Below, piece by piece: positions 44,570 to 57,189 of a DNA stretch of 64,000 bases; the stretch's first letter is position 1; each line of letters opens with the position of its first letter. This DNA is from Heligmosomoides polygyrus polygyrus. Taxonomy: Eukaryota; Nematoda; Chromadorea; Rhabditida; Heligmosomidae. Below the pieces are notes generated by a model. That model was not told the origin of the DNA, did no database searches, and saw nothing but the letters and a program-made list of their open reading frames with translations. Location of the stretch: the NCBI GenBank assembly GCA_947396885.1, contig OX377204.1, positions 49,215,139 to 49,279,138 on the forward strand, read 5' to 3'. The translations under genes and the position numbers were made by a program.

Positions 44570-47500
44570 CGGGACGTTTCATCCCTGGATTGTCTGAGGT
44601 CACTCACCGAACGACAAGACTTTCCCGATCACATGAAGCTAGTCGTGGACTGTATCATGGGTTTGAAGGAGGAGAACGGAAAGGCAAACCTGCGTATCAA
44701 GGAGTTTCTGGAGGAAAACAGGGAAGCGAACAAACGCATTCAAGAGCTACTAGAAGAAATCAACAAACTTAGGAAGGAAAGTGCTTCATTTGAGCCTGTT
44801 GCTTCTCAAGATTTGTCCAATCTTTGGGATCTGAGCTCTGTCGCGAGCATTCTCGATTTCCGTGGTGTTGGTTGTTTACCCGCAAGTGTCTACCGAATGG
44901 GTAGAAGCTCTCCGCGTTTATTAAAGGTTGTGCTAACTACTAGTCGTTTCCAAGAGAAAGTTCTGCGAGGTGCAGCCTACGTTTCCCTCCTTTCACAGGC
45001 GTATTTATACGCAAATCGTTAACACTGGAGGAGAGAATTCGTTTGCGCAATGAACGGAGCAATAGGAGAGTTCTTCCAACTCGTGGTGATTGTTGATATC
45101 TTCCTGAGTCTCGGATGTCGATGAAGAACTCTCCTTCATCTCGTTTATCAGAGAGTGAAAGCTCTCAAGCTCGTAACTCGGTAAACCGCTGATTTCGCAG
45201 GTTTCCTTATGCTTGTTGCCTTTCATCTGTCAGTTGTATACTTGCTAATGTGAGTTCGCTGGTCAGGAATTCCGATTCTGTCGCAGCTATTCTATGCAAG
45301 CACGACCGAAATCTGGCTTTTTTTACAGAGTGCTGGTAAAGTTCAAAAATTGGTCTCGATCTTCCCTAGGAGTTGCTAGTAATCAATGTTAGTAATCGTT
45401 GCGATAGAATGCAAAAGAAGGGCGAGGATAACGAATCCGTCTGCAACTCCTATGAACTCTTAGTATGTAACGTCGCTATAGATACAAAATGCATTAGAAC
45501 TATACTTGTGTGTAGAGCCCCAGACTGTTCTACAAGTGAGTGATACCCACCACTTAATTGAGGCCTTGAGTGATTTTGCAAGCTCAGAGTATCCATGTAT
45601 TCTCCTAGGCGATTTCAATCTTCCTGACCTAATCAAGACCACGAAGGACGGCTACCCTAAAAAATCTCAGGACTTTCTTGACTTTCTAGATAACCATAAT
45701 TTTAAACAGCTGGTTAAGTCTCCTATTAGAGTCAATACTTTTCTGGATCTTGTTTTCTGTAATGACGATTCCTTAGTGAAAATTTTAAGAGTGTCAGCTC
45801 CCATTGGGAACAGAGACCCATTCGGTCATCGGCTTTGAATTAAACCTTACTTCTGTGTCGGAATCTATAGAGTGGAAACGAGACTTCAAGAACGCAAACT
45901 TACTCTGATATCCAGAAGCACCTTAATGATGTTGACTGGATAGGCTCCTTTGGCTCATGTACCTCCGTGGATGTTGCGTATGAAGTCTTTATTGCTGTGT
46001 TACATCACACTATAGATCTTTTTGTACCCTGGCGTAAATATAGAGTAGGCCAGAGGCCAGAGGTTTCTGCCGGGCACCCTAAGAAAACTTAATTTCTGTA
46101 GCACGGATTGGAGGTACGCCGTGACCAAGGATTGTGCTGACAACTGGGATCGCTGCAAGAGTTAATGAAAAACGGAAGACACTGTGCATAAATATTTCGC
46201 TCATTTAGAAGAGAAGGTAGTTGAATCGAAAGATCGGTTCAAGTTCTTCAGGTTTATTAGTTGCGGTCGGGCAGAAGCAAACCCATACCATCACTTATTT
46301 CCGAAGATGGCGCGGCTGCTATAACCGACGCAGAAAAGGCAGAACTTTTCGCCAAATCCTTCAACAAGCATATATCAGGCTCATGCCATGTCTGTTCCGT
46401 CACGTAACAGTTTCCCGGAATGACCTGTGGTGCTTGGTTTTACAAAGAGGAAATTGTGGAGCTGATTCAAAGCTGGCCACCATCCTATTCTCCCACTCCA
46501 GACTTCATTCCTCTGTCCTTTGTTGAAAACAGCTGCATGGCTAGGTTATCCTCTTGAGTATATTTTCAATTTAAGCATGATGAGGGGAGAGGTGCCTTCT
46601 CGGTGGAGGAATGCGCTGGTCACTCCTATACCAAAGAAAACATTGTCAAATGACCCAAACAACTACCGCCCAGTCAGTATTACATTGATTTTTGCACGTG
46701 TTTTTGAAAAAGTTGTGAGGAAACGCATCTTAGCGCATATACATAGAAGCGCATGATATCATTTCACCTAATCAATTTAGTTTCTTAAAAAGACGATCCT
46801 TATAACTTGCGGTACTCTCATCTCTAAATGACTGGAGTAGGGCTATCGAGTCTCAACAAAAAGTGGATGTCGTTTATTTTGACTTTAAAAAGGCATTCAA
46901 TAAGGTTCCTCATGCGAAATTAATTGATAAGCTGGAGCTGGTTAGGATTCACCCTACAATAGTTGAGTGGATAAGCGGTTTCCTCTCGAATAGGTCGTAT
47001 CAGGTTCGTGTTGGAAAGGCTTTGTCTTCAGTTCATCAAACTAGTCTGCCTTAGGGTGGAGTGCTGTCATCCATACTATTTCTTATTTATACTTTTGGAA
47101 TTCCTTCCAACACTGCCTCACTGGCTGTTATATGCAAAATTGATGCGGATGACATAAAGATATGCAAAGTCATCAAATCTCCTACCGATTCCGCAGACTT
47201 CAGGCTGATTACATCAGCGAGTAGTCAACTCTTCGTCAGTAGGAGCTACCTCTCTCTGTAAAAATAACATATGTTTTACCTATTGCACGCCGTATCATTT
47301 TCTACACTCCCAGTTATCATATAAATGGCAACCTACTATCTACTGCCGACGTGGCACGCTATCTAGGTTTCCTCATTAATATCTCACTTAACCTCTCTTA
47401 CCATATAAAAATGATAGTAAACAAGGCAATATGCAGAACGTACAACTTATTTAAAACTTTAAAATCAAGGAACCCAAAGGTCCTGATATGTGCCTACAAA

Positions 47501-48220
47501 ACATACATTCGATCAGTAGTTGAAAATGGTACCACTGTTTTCAATTCCTTAAAAAGAAAGATATCGATCTTCTGGAGAGCGTCCAAAACAACTTCACAAA
47601 GAATGGTTATTAAATGTTTCAATCTCTATTGCTCCCTAATTCTTAACGGTGCTGACAGAGCTCGACAAATGGGACTGTCGTCACTTAGGAGGAGAAGAAC
47701 TAAAAGCGATATTATTATTATGTTGTCCAAAATTTTCAAAAGCATAGCTAGAGTTGAAATCGCGGACTTCTTCCATTTCGCCCCTAGCGATACCATTTCC
47801 AGGCAAGGAGTGCTATGACTCCTGTGACTCAGTAGCAAAGAGTCGCATCAGGGCGAGCTTCTTTTGATACAGAACTCTACGGTTGTTCCGTTCCTTTATG
47901 AGGGAGGGGGCGCTACAGATGTCCATGAGTCGTTTTAAGAGGCATCTTGACCGTCGATTACGATCTTCTTAAATTTCAATTACCAATCCCAGTTTACAAC
48001 CTTCCTTCGCCTCATTCCGATTTCTATTTACTGGTCGTCTACTCAGTGTTTTTTATTCTGCTTTCTATTTATAGTTCTTTTTCTTTTCAAAGATATGCCT
48101 CTATTGCCCAATCAGGGCTTTTACCTGTGCTTGTTTCTTAATCAGTAGACTTGTTTTGTGTTATTTCGAACGTGAAATTTTTACGCTGTTTGTTCACGTC
48201 CCAATAAAGTAAAGTAAAGT
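44570..48220 (+). pseudogene. CR1-like LINE, decayed, ORF1 and ORF2
   Basis: ORF1 remnant (to 45022): a long coiled coil (44630-44790, many E/K/N with leucines) and a block YRMGRSSPRLLKVVL typical of CR1-like ORF1 proteins. ORF2: endonuclease end with CILLGDFNLPD (45598) and TFLDLVFCND; reverse transcriptase with NYRPVSITLIFARVFEKVV (46660), YFDFKKAFNKVPHAKL (46875), a degraded catalytic box (IDADDIKI near 47140) and a thumb (47440-47640). Frameshifts and stops are frequent. It ends in a TAAAG tail (48201-48220). It integrated next to the hAT-like end. Confidence 0.8.
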
Positions 48221-49682
48221 GACTCAATATTTACTTACTTGTCGTGTTTTCGGCACAATCTGAGCAGTTTTCCTACCAAACTATTTCCTTTTCACGGCTT
48301 CTTGCTAGTAAAACATCTTTCAAACCAAACTTTACACGTTTCAGGAAAGTCGAAAAAACTGAAAATTCAAAAACATTACTTAGGCCTATGCATGGCATTC
48401 CAACAAAAAGCTTGCTTCGTTTGAATACTCATCAAATTCCTAGGTTACTAACAATTGTTTAGCTTACATAAAATCTTTAGAACAAGCAACAACGAAAAAT
48501 TCGCCGTCAAAACTAGAAGGTTAAGAACCGCTTCACCACTGACCAATGCGCCGGTTTCCTGCTCAAGCCTGCAGTTGCAAGATTTCGAAGAATTTATAAT
48601 ATTGTGCTACTATTTAGCAACTGCCTGCACTCGTTCGGACCACCGTTCGCCAGCTCTGTAACGAATGTTTCCTCTCTGAGAACCTGAAGCATTGTAAGCG
48701 GATTAGATAGGGTGAATACGACAAACTCAATAACACCACCGAAAATGGAGATCAAAACTGCTGAAACCAGTTCGAAACATTCTTGAAGTGCTACCCGCTT
48801 GGTTATACTACAATCTATACATATCAAATTGCTACTCCCCAAGAAGTACAACGCAAACCGATAGAAACATTGATACTTGTCGCGAAGGTGCAGCATTGGT
48901 AGGTGGGAGCGCGCCAGCCAATAATAACCAGAGCACAGACCGAACACATGCCAGCCGATCAGGGTACCGACTGTACACGCTCTCTCTGAATGGCATGTCG
49001 ATTCAATGCTTTCTGATTCGATGAGGCGTTCCCATCTCCCATTGCTGCCCGTCTTCGCGACATACATATACCGAGACATTAGTGGTTTGTCCTTAACACA
49101 TGAGCGTAACAGCTTTCTAGACCCCGCTTCCAATCACGAACGATGTTCGATCGTGGATTTGCGGCAATTCTAATCGATAGGGTTAACATGCATCATGTAT
49201 AACAAACTTTATTGACTAGACGTTATTATCAAACAGGACGTGGATCTAGAACACTCCTCTCTCTTTCGCTATCCATAAGAAACTGCCTCCAATGGCTTTC
49301 TGTGGGCTGGAATGGAACACTTTCGTCAATAGGAATGATGAATGTCTTGCTAGCTCTCGACCGGAAACGGAGGAGCCCAGCCTCCCTAGCCTCCTACACA
49401 GGAGCTCATTTTTTAATATTGTATTGCACTTGTTTCTCCTCTTGAACCTGTCTCTTCCAAACGGGAAGGCTTACAATGTTAGAAAAATTGAAAAGTTAGT
49501 TAAGCGAAAAGTGGGATTCGAGAAGCCTGTGTATTGTCTAACACGATAACACATTAGATGACCAAAAATAAACTCTAAAGGGAAAGGGGACTGAGTTATA
49601 AGAGGGGACCATTAGAGTGGGCACATCTTTATAACCCAGTCCAGATAAATTTGGTCGCCAGCTGATTGTTGATCAAAGATTA
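48221..49682. other. no host gene recognised; relic of a repeated coding segment
   Basis: The minus strand 48594-49133 is open for 179 codons, and its last third (48600-48780) is related to 720-860 on the + strand. The segment has a hydrophobic helix (SAVLISIFGGVIEFVVFTLS). Family unknown. The rest is AT-rich without recognised features. Confidence 0.3.
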
Positions 49683-49745
49683 TATTTACGAAAATTTACG
49701 ATTTACATTCCAAAAAGTCGTAAATCGTAGTAACGCACACCCCTG
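49683..49745. repeat. ATTTACG array with hAT-like end
   Basis: TTACGAAAATTTACGATTTAC and CGTAAATCGT lead to GTAACGCACACCCCTG, the same terminus as at 2225. Sister of the arrays at 1, 2028 and 40163. Confidence 0.55.
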
Positions 49746-49837
49746 ATTGGCTCCACAGAGGCCTTCAGCATTGTTGACAGAGCCACATTCAGGCAGATCT
49801 CCCACCGCCGTCCCCCCCCCCCTCCACCCACCGGAAT

Positions 49838-50053
49838 ACGACGTAAAGTCCTACGCACACTTTTGCGGCAACGCGGCAGCCTTATCTTTAAGCATAGGGC
49901 AGAGACGCAGAATCGCGGGGCGAGGCAAAACTGCCCCAGTTCGCACTGCCGCTGATTTGCCGCCAAAGCGCCAGTAGCTACCGCAAACGAGGCAGCGGCA
50001 GTAATACATCGAGCCATTATTGTCGCTGCAGCCGTTTTGCTGCCGACAATTTC
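49838..50053 (+). repeat. GC-rich dispersed repeat, left half (split by LTR element)
   Basis: ACGCACACTTTTGCGGCAAC through CGAGGCAGCGGCAGTAATAC to GACAATTTC matches the minus strand of 62100-62333 over its length. The LTR retrotransposon is inserted directly after ATTTC. The continuation of the repeat probably lies at 60412 onward. Confidence 0.65.
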
Positions 50054-50389
50054 TGTCGCGGTCTGTCCGTCCTATGCGACTTCTTTTGGAAGGCGGGCCG
50101 AGTTCTTGCTTCTCCTCGACGTCGCGGGCTACAGTGAGGCTTCGGGCTCTTTTAGGTTTCTAGGCATCCTCCGCTGGTTGGTCTCCTGGCATCCTCCTCC
50201 CTATCATCCCCTTTCTTTGCTTGTACCCACTCATCTATTCTATTGCTTACTACTTACTCATATCGCCATGCTGTTGTTCTAGTTTCACCTGTTATCGCTT
50301 GTGTTGTCTAAGCATTTCCCATTATCGTCGCGTATATTGTAGATTTAGTGGCAATAAACTTGTATGACAAAACCCACTGAACCACCACA
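50054..50389 (+). repeat. 5' LTR
   Basis: TG...CA-bounded, 336 bases, with AATAAA at 50353 near its end. Nearly the same sequence forms the 3' LTR. The left neighbour is ATTTC. Confidence 0.85.
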
Positions 50390-50566
50390 TTTTAGTGCAT
50401 CAACCAAACACTCTTTCTTCCATACTCCTGCACTTTGGTCCTCTACTGACCAACGTTAGTAACGCGGTCCCCTGAGGCCGAAGGAAAATCAGGTCCCCTG
50501 AGACCAGTTACCGTAGCTCTCTGGTAAAAGTGGCCAATACTTTGGTCCCCATTTTGCTCTGTCAAA

Positions 50567-51880
50567 ATGGAATCCCTATTTTATGAAAAAGCAGTAGCCA
50601 ATGGCGTGAGAACTCTGCACACGCTCACACGAAACTTCAAGCACTATACAGATCCTCTGACGACATCAGGTACAGATCAGAATCAATACGAGGACACTGT
50701 ACTAGCCATTCACCTAATTGGTGGAGGAATCGCCCAGATTATTACCGCATGAGATGAACTCAACAGAATCATATCTCAAATGAAGAAAAACTATGATTAC
50801 ATAAAGACGAAGGAGGAAAGGAAAAATTTCTGCCAAACTTTTGAGGGAAAAAGAGACAAACTTCAGTGACGCAACTGCAAATGCGACCGAAATGATATAT
50901 ATGCTAGATATCCGACTTACTGAAGCGAAAAATCTTCGAAACAAGCTAGGCCGGAAGCTCGGACTCCCATCCCAATGTGAGGAAGTTTCATCAAATTGAC
51001 TCTCGCAAAACTCAAAAGTTCAAGAATGTGAATTATCTCGGATTCCATGTGGAAACATCAAACCGCCTTGCCTATCGCTTCCTAAATTTTATGGCAATGA
51101 AGAGGAATTTCCAGAATTCTGCGCGGTCTACGAAACTCTAGTGCACAAAAGCCCTACGCTTACCACAATTGAGAAGCTGTTACTTCTTAAAGATAGCCTC
51201 AAAGGAAAATCAGACACAGCTATAAAAGCCATTCAATTCATTCCTGAAAATTACGAGTGGATGGTACAAACCCTAAAAAGCAAATACGCTAACAAACCCA
51301 TTAACAGGGCGAGAATCAGCTGACATCACTGCATAGGGCTGACAATACAGCAAAAAACTGTGCTCTTGTGTTTGATAAAATTTCCACGCTGATCAACCAG
51401 ATGACCTCTGCTGGCCAGGACGTCCGAAATACGACAGATGCGATATGGACAGAAAAATTTTGCAGAAATTTCCTTACGACATCGTGAAGCAGGTGTTGAT
51501 AAAAATAAGGGAGAGAGAAGAAATCACCATTGCCGAAATCATGAATGAGATTAATAACGAGATTGCTTCAAAATCGTACGTAGAATCCCGTACAAAGGAG
51601 TATCACCAACGCTGATTGCAGCCAAACAATTCTGGCACTTATCATGAGCGAGAAAATACACCTATCAAACCGCAGTTTTGCGTCATTTGTGGAAAGGTAG
51701 GCCACTATGAGTAGGTCTGCCTCTCTCAGCTTGGGGTACAAGAAAGAAGAAAAATAATGATAATCAAGAAGCTTTGCTGGAAATGTATTCGGATAAGCAT
51801 GACAGTAAGGATTGTGAGCGGCGAAACTGCCCAAAATGTGAACAGCTTCACCACATATATAGTACCGGACGCGTCTTTTG
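50567..51880 (+). pseudogene. BEL/Pao gag remnant
   Basis: ATG at 50567 starts a helical N-terminal part. Around 51095-51320 a stretch with FPEFCAVYETLVHKSPTLT and LLLLKDSLKGKSDTAIKAI is typical of the DUF1759 capsid-like region of BEL/Pao gag. Further on, a CCHC zinc knuckle (FCVICGKVGHYE, stop, VC) and a second Cys/His cluster (after a shift, CERRNCPKCEQLHHIY) are seen just before 51870. Several stops and frameshifts inactivate it. Foldback copy C begins right after, where a protease should follow. Confidence 0.75.
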
Positions 51881-53880
51881 AATAGACGCCGAAAAAACCG
51901 CACTTTTGCGGTTTTCGCGTCTTTTTGCTATAACTCGCCCAAAATTCATCCTTTTGAAAAACCAAGAGTACATTTGAGCTCAGGAGATCGAGCTCTATCG
52001 TTTGGTATATACGCTTCATATGAAAGATCAAAAATGGCCGAAATTGAAAACTTGCGCTCCATTGAGAAAGCCAGCCGCGGACGAGTTGTCGACCGCAAGG
52101 CGCCAAACCCGTTGCAGGCTCACAATTCCACTAATTTAAAGTTTTTTTTGAGAAACGGTTGGTACCGTTCGATTCGTCTCCTCGAGATCTACACAACCAT
52201 ATATACACCTTCGCCAAACTACCGCATTTTCGCAGTTGGTCAAAGATGACGGGAGCAGACTTTTTGCTATTGGAGAAGCTTATATTCCAGGACTTGCATG
52301 TTCTCGGAGCATCTCAAGCATGGCATAAGGTGTTTTGTCATGCCAGGAATTGTATGAGAGTGCGCCGTGCACAATGCATATAGGACCGAACCTGTCAATC
52401 GAGGGAGTACAGTTTGTAGAGCATTTAGGGAGTTTTTTTTTTGAGAAATTCTCAGTTGCCCTACTCAGAAATTGCTGTACTCTGCTCCAGCGAGACTATA
52501 GAGTGCGCTATGCACAATGTATATAGGATCGAATCTATCAATCGACTGGGCGCGACAGCTCGCAAATTGCACGCGCGGGCGTGTTCGGCGCGCGATAACT
52601 CTGTCAGCTTCCAACCTTTATGGCTAGTACGTATGGGTTCCGTAGGCAGTAATATGCTCTAGTATAGCGCCAAAGCGCAGCAAATTATCTTACGAATTGG
52701 CAAGGTCACGGCGGTGTGAAAATGCAGGTTGGGCATGTGTGACACGATTTTTTTTCAGATTTCGGTCGACCGCTGCGGGTACACGAGGCGAGCTAACAGC
52801 ATGCAAACTCGCGGATGAGCAAAGCGCTGAAGGCGCTTTACGACGATCTGCTCCTAACTCTCCAGCTGCCTAAACTGCCTCAACCCCATCTGCCATTTTA
52901 GAGCGGCGGAGGGCTGCGGTGAAGCTGCTTCCGCCCTTACTCGCCCACACTCGAGTTTTCGACGCCCTCAATGGTAACACTCTGTTCAGCTCGAGAGGCT
53001 CTATCAAATGTTATTAATCTCGACCAATTCTGGGAATATCGACTTTTTGACAGCTTCTCATCGAGGACGAGGGCGCTCTTCGCCGAGCCTGCGCGAACGA
53101 TGACGTCATTGAAAATCGATATTTTGAGCCGGGCCAAGTCTGATACCGTTCGATGGAGCTTTTGGTGGTGAATTGAATGGTGGTACCGTGAGAAGTAAGA
53201 ACTGTAATCTGGGCGATTAAGAGCGCGGAGAACATCGACCGTTGTTGTGCTAAATTTGACGCAGGGCGTGTTTTGAGCGCAATAACTCTGTCACGTTTGA
53301 ATCTTTCGGACTGCAACTTGTGCATTTTGTAAGCAGTAGAAAGCTCAATAAGGATAAAGGATAAAGGATAAAGGACGGCGTTACTCAATCCCTTCTGGGA
53401 TGCGCCAGCGCATTCTACTTCTACGGGATGTCGTGGAGGCGACATGAATGCGTATTTGGCCATACAATGACTTGCGGTGGCCAGCCGATGAACAAGTCAG
53501 CGCTCTATCCTTCCCAGACAAGTCTGGTACCAATTCACCGACCCCGGAGGGATGGAAGGCTTGGTTGGCCTGGGCGGGAAATCCGAACCAAGAACCTGGT
53601 ATCGGGTGCACGCGACAGTCGCGCCTCCTCCGACTGCGCTACACGCGCCCAGAAAGAAAGCTCAATAGGTGCGCTGAAACACAGCAATTTAGCCTATGAA
53701 TGGACAAAGTTACGACGGTGCGAACATGCCGGTAAACCTTGTGTGACACGATTTTTTCCGATTTCAGTCGACCACTGTAGGAGCACACGATCAGCTAGCA
53801 GCCTACGAATGCGTATGCTAGCAAGTCAGCTAAGGTACTTTACGATGAAGTGCCCGTACTTCCATGACTTCTGATACCGT
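51850..53880 (+). mobile_element. large foldback element, copy C (one arm only)
   Basis: TTGGTACCGTTCGATTCGTC with TCGAGATCTACACAACCATA (52160), the ACCTGTCAATCGAG block (52392), GCACGCGCGGGCGTGTTCGG (52570), CTAAACTGCCTCAACCCCAT and a TGACGTCA site (53101) follow the same order as the outer-to-inner arm of copy B. The mirror arm is missing. Near the left end a perfect hairpin AAAACCGC-ACTTTT-GCGGTTTT occurs at 51895. Confidence 0.7.
53351..53654 (-). mobile_element. tRNA-derived SINE
   Basis: Minus-strand copy with three (CCTTTAT) tail units (complement at 53351-53376) and an intact tRNA-like head ending in the complement of GGGCGCGTGTAGCGC at 53650. Exact 13-base target duplications AGAAAGCTCAATA (53338-53350, 53655-53667). 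Inserted into foldback copy C. Confidence 0.92.
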
Positions 53881-53904
53881 TCCCCAAATAATCTTCAAAA
53901 AGTG

Positions 53905-55369
53905 CGCTCTTTCGTTACATAAACCTCTGCAATGATTTTTAATGTATCCCTGTTGTTTGGTAAAGTCCCGCGTTCCTGGAAAAGGGCAATTGTCACAGCT
54001 ATCCCTAAAAAGTCAAACTTATCCCTAATCTCAAAATTCCGTCCAATCAGCATACTTCCCACACCTATAAAAATCCTCGAAAAACTAATCCGTGATAAGC
54101 TTTGTCTTTGGCTTAGAAGCAATAATATCATTCCCGATGAACAGCACGGGTTCGTAGGCTACGCGTCGACTACCACACAACTTTCGGGCAGCCTTTTTGA
54201 ATGGAGCGTGGCTATATGTAACAGAAAGTCTGTTGATGTTTGTATTTTGCCCTTTCTAAAGCTTTTGATAAAGTCGACCATCGAAAATTACTTGAAAAAC
54301 TGTATCATCTACGACTCAATTCATCACTTCTATGTGGCTGAGTGCTTATCTAAAGGAGAGGGAATTTAGTGTCAAGGTTGAAAGCACATTTTCTAAATCG
54401 TATCCCTGTACAAGTGGCGTGCCACAGGGAGGTGTGCTTTCGCCTCTCTTATTTCTTGTCTACACCCACGATCTACCAGCCAGGTTGGCTACTCATTCAT
54501 GTGTAAAAGTTCAGATGTTTGCGGATGACATCAAAGTCTTTGGAGTATACAATAGTGAGAACTGTACACAGGTGCGCCTTGCTCTTTCTCAATCCATATC
54601 CAAGATGATGGAGTGGTCGTCTATTTGGCGGATGCCAGTGAATCTCGCTAAAACCTCAGTGTTACAGTTAGGTAACCTTGATATCATGGAATATAGAATA
54701 AATTGGACAACTTTGAAATCCGTAGATGAAGTTCGTGATTTGGGAGTTATTGTGAAATCCGACTTGACGTTTGAAACACACATTGACCTAATTGTTCGGA
54801 AAGCCTTTTCAGTTTTGTTTGTCATTCTCAGGAATATTACTTGTACGGATGCATCCATTCTGCTAAAGCTTTATAAAGCATACGTAGTACCAATACTTGA
54901 GTATGCATCTCAAGTCTGGAGTCCACACACCAAAAAACTACAAGCTAATCTAGAAAAGGTTCAGCGAGTTTTCACAAAAATTTTATTTCGTAGGTGCATT
55001 GCAAATGACAACAGCGAAATCCCTGACTATCACAAACGTTTGCAACTCTTCGGATTGAGAAGCCTACTGTATCGGCGGATATTCAGCGACTTGACCTTCT
55101 GCTTCAAAATTTTGAAAGGGGAATCAAAACTCAAACCTAGCAAGTACTGGATACTGAGACCCACAAATGGAAGGACAAAAGTGATTTCGCTGATGAATGT
55201 TCATGTCGGTCGTAACTACGATAACACCATAAACTCCTTATTCTTCAGAACTTCTCGATGGCTTCAGAGGCTTCCACCAAATGTTATTGATGCAGAAAAC
55301 ACCTCATCATTCAGGGCTAGATTGAGAAAAATAGACCTAATGTCTACGCTTCGTATTGCAGATTTCTAA
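53905..55369 (+). pseudogene. CR1-like LINE, ORF2 reverse transcriptase part
   Basis: Open from 53932, with SWKRAIVTAIPKKSNLSLIS, then FRPISILPTPIKILEKLI and EQHGFVG. A frameshift near 54250 breaks the palm motif (after the shift, ALSKAFDKVDHRKLLEKL). From 54332 a 345-codon frame holds SGVPQGGVLSPLLFLVYTHD, the catalytic FADDIKVFG, a thumb (LYKAYVVPILEYASQVWSP) and a C-terminal domain to the stop at 55369. The 5' half and endonuclease are missing. Apart from one frameshift it is well preserved, so younger than the LINE at 44570. Confidence 0.85.
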
Positions 55370-56383
55370 GAGTATTGCCAGCAAAGTCGCCTGTGTGAAG
55401 TATGTAACTTTATGGAGTTCGCTGACCAACGCATCCGTATGCCGCCGCTCACTGTGTTGATCCCGGATCGTCGATACCAGTTGCATACTTAGAGTGATAC
55501 TAATGTTAAGGGACTACGTATTGATACACAGTAGAGTGTGCTGCGTTTGTCACACTTATTGAATCAATATGCCTGCTTCGATTCATGACTGAAGTTATAA
55601 ACTATTCAGCGCTTAAATGCGAAGGAACCATCATGAATTTTTTTTCTCATGGTTATGTTTTCTTTATATAATATATTCACATATATAGTGCACAGAGTCA
55701 TGTTTTACTTTGAGACAATTTACGTCTGCAAGTTCGGTTTGACCACCTCAGTTCCTATGGAAGCAGTATCGAATGGAAGCGTAATGAAGGCCTAGGTATG
55801 ACCGGAGTAAGACCGGACTCCTAGGTTCTTCCGTTTGACTAAGCTGCTCGAAAGTGATTCTCTATCCATCGGAATCACACCATAGCTATACTGAGCGCCA
55901 AGCAGACGTTTACAACAATTTAGTGTAATAAATTATCGGCGTTCTAATTATTATTCATTCAAATGGACATCTTATTTTTAGTCCCTTTAGATGTTTTGGT
56001 TCCTTACTGCAGTCTTCTTGTATTTAAGCTTCTGAATCGATGCGAAACATTAAACTTTATCAATTACAGCGCATATTGATTTATTGTCTTTATTTGTCTC
56101 GTCAGTGTTCAGTGTTAAGTTTATTGCATTGTGTTTGTTTGAGTTCATACGGAATTTGTGTGTTCATGTTCCTGTTGTAGCACACTTATGGTGCACCTAT
56201 AAATAAATAAATAAATCAGTTTTACTGCACGGTCACTTATGAAAGATAGCGCATTCGCAGCGCTTTTCGTACTCCTAATAGCCAGCTGTGTCATAAACAC
56301 AACCACAGCCACAGAAAGTGTAACACGGTGCTCAGAAAACATTTTTACTGTCACACCTCCAGCAGATCTTTTCCTCTACCTCC
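55370..56383. other. likely LINE 3' UTR and LTR-element interior
   Basis: No coding frame. A tail-like (AATA)n run at 56199-56217 may mark the 3' end of the CR1-like LINE. No pol homology found. Confidence 0.35.
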
Positions 56384-56387
56384 TTAA

Positions 56388-57039
56388 CACATTCACGACC
56401 AGAGCGTTTTAGCGCCCAGTGCGCGCGACGGCCCGCGGCTTTTTTGGCGCGTGCGTGTGTACACTCATTTGCGTGGACAGGCGCTGAAAAAAAGACAGAG
56501 TCTTAGAAAACGAAACTGTAGACTCAAGAAAAGTCCAGAGGAACTGCACAGCTTGCTATAAAAAGCTGAGTAGCAGCTTGGGAAGAGATATTGCCAAGAA
56601 GAAAGGATAGTCCATACGCGCTGCACCAGTTCCGAAAAATGTGTTTGTTTGAGATCCTCTAACGATAAGAAGTGCTCTTGTTAAAAGTTTGTGCAAGGTC
56701 ATAATCATTCAGGGCTTAGGTTGTTTTATTTAAGAGTTCAATTCATATTTCTTCTGTAGCTTGTGCATTAATTCTGGTCTAGAGGTATGTGCGCTTATTG
56801 TGCTTCAGTAATGGAAAAAGTTCTTGTCTTGTTAATTACGATAAAGCCAATCAATTTTCTGTCTACGCAAACCCAACATTTTTTGTTACTATAATTTGCG
56901 AATTTGAGAAGAAAATCGAACAAAAATATCAATAAACAAAGTTCTTCTCAAAACTCCCCCGTCCACTCAAATGAGTGGACACCGTTCGTCGCGCCCTCTT
57001 CGCTGTCCACTCATATGAGTGGACATGGTCGCGAATGTG
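56388..57039. mobile_element. TTAA-flanked (piggyBac-type) non-autonomous element
   Basis: TTAA at 56384-56387 and 57040-57043 flanks inverted ends CACATTCACGACCA and (complement) CACATTCGCGACCA. A TTAA target is the signature of piggyBac. The right part holds two 20-base palindromes, GTCCACTCAAATGAGTGGAC (56961, one mismatch) and a perfect one at 57005-57024. No transposase. Located just upstream of the envelope-like gene. Confidence 0.7.
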
Positions 57040-57189
57040 TTAAACAAGTCAATAGATGTCACTCTGACATCCTCTACCAGTACACACGTGAAAACCATAG
57101 ATAGAGTGTGTAATCTGCCCAACATATGTCAAGTGCCGCAATACCTTTTCTCGAAGAATTTAATAGCAAACCCCCACTGCTGGCCACTG

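Noticed and set aside
40163..49745. Single 9.6 kb hAT element bounded by the two ATTTACG arrays
   Set aside because: The left array lacks the CAGGGG terminus and no common target duplication is seen; kept as separate repeats.
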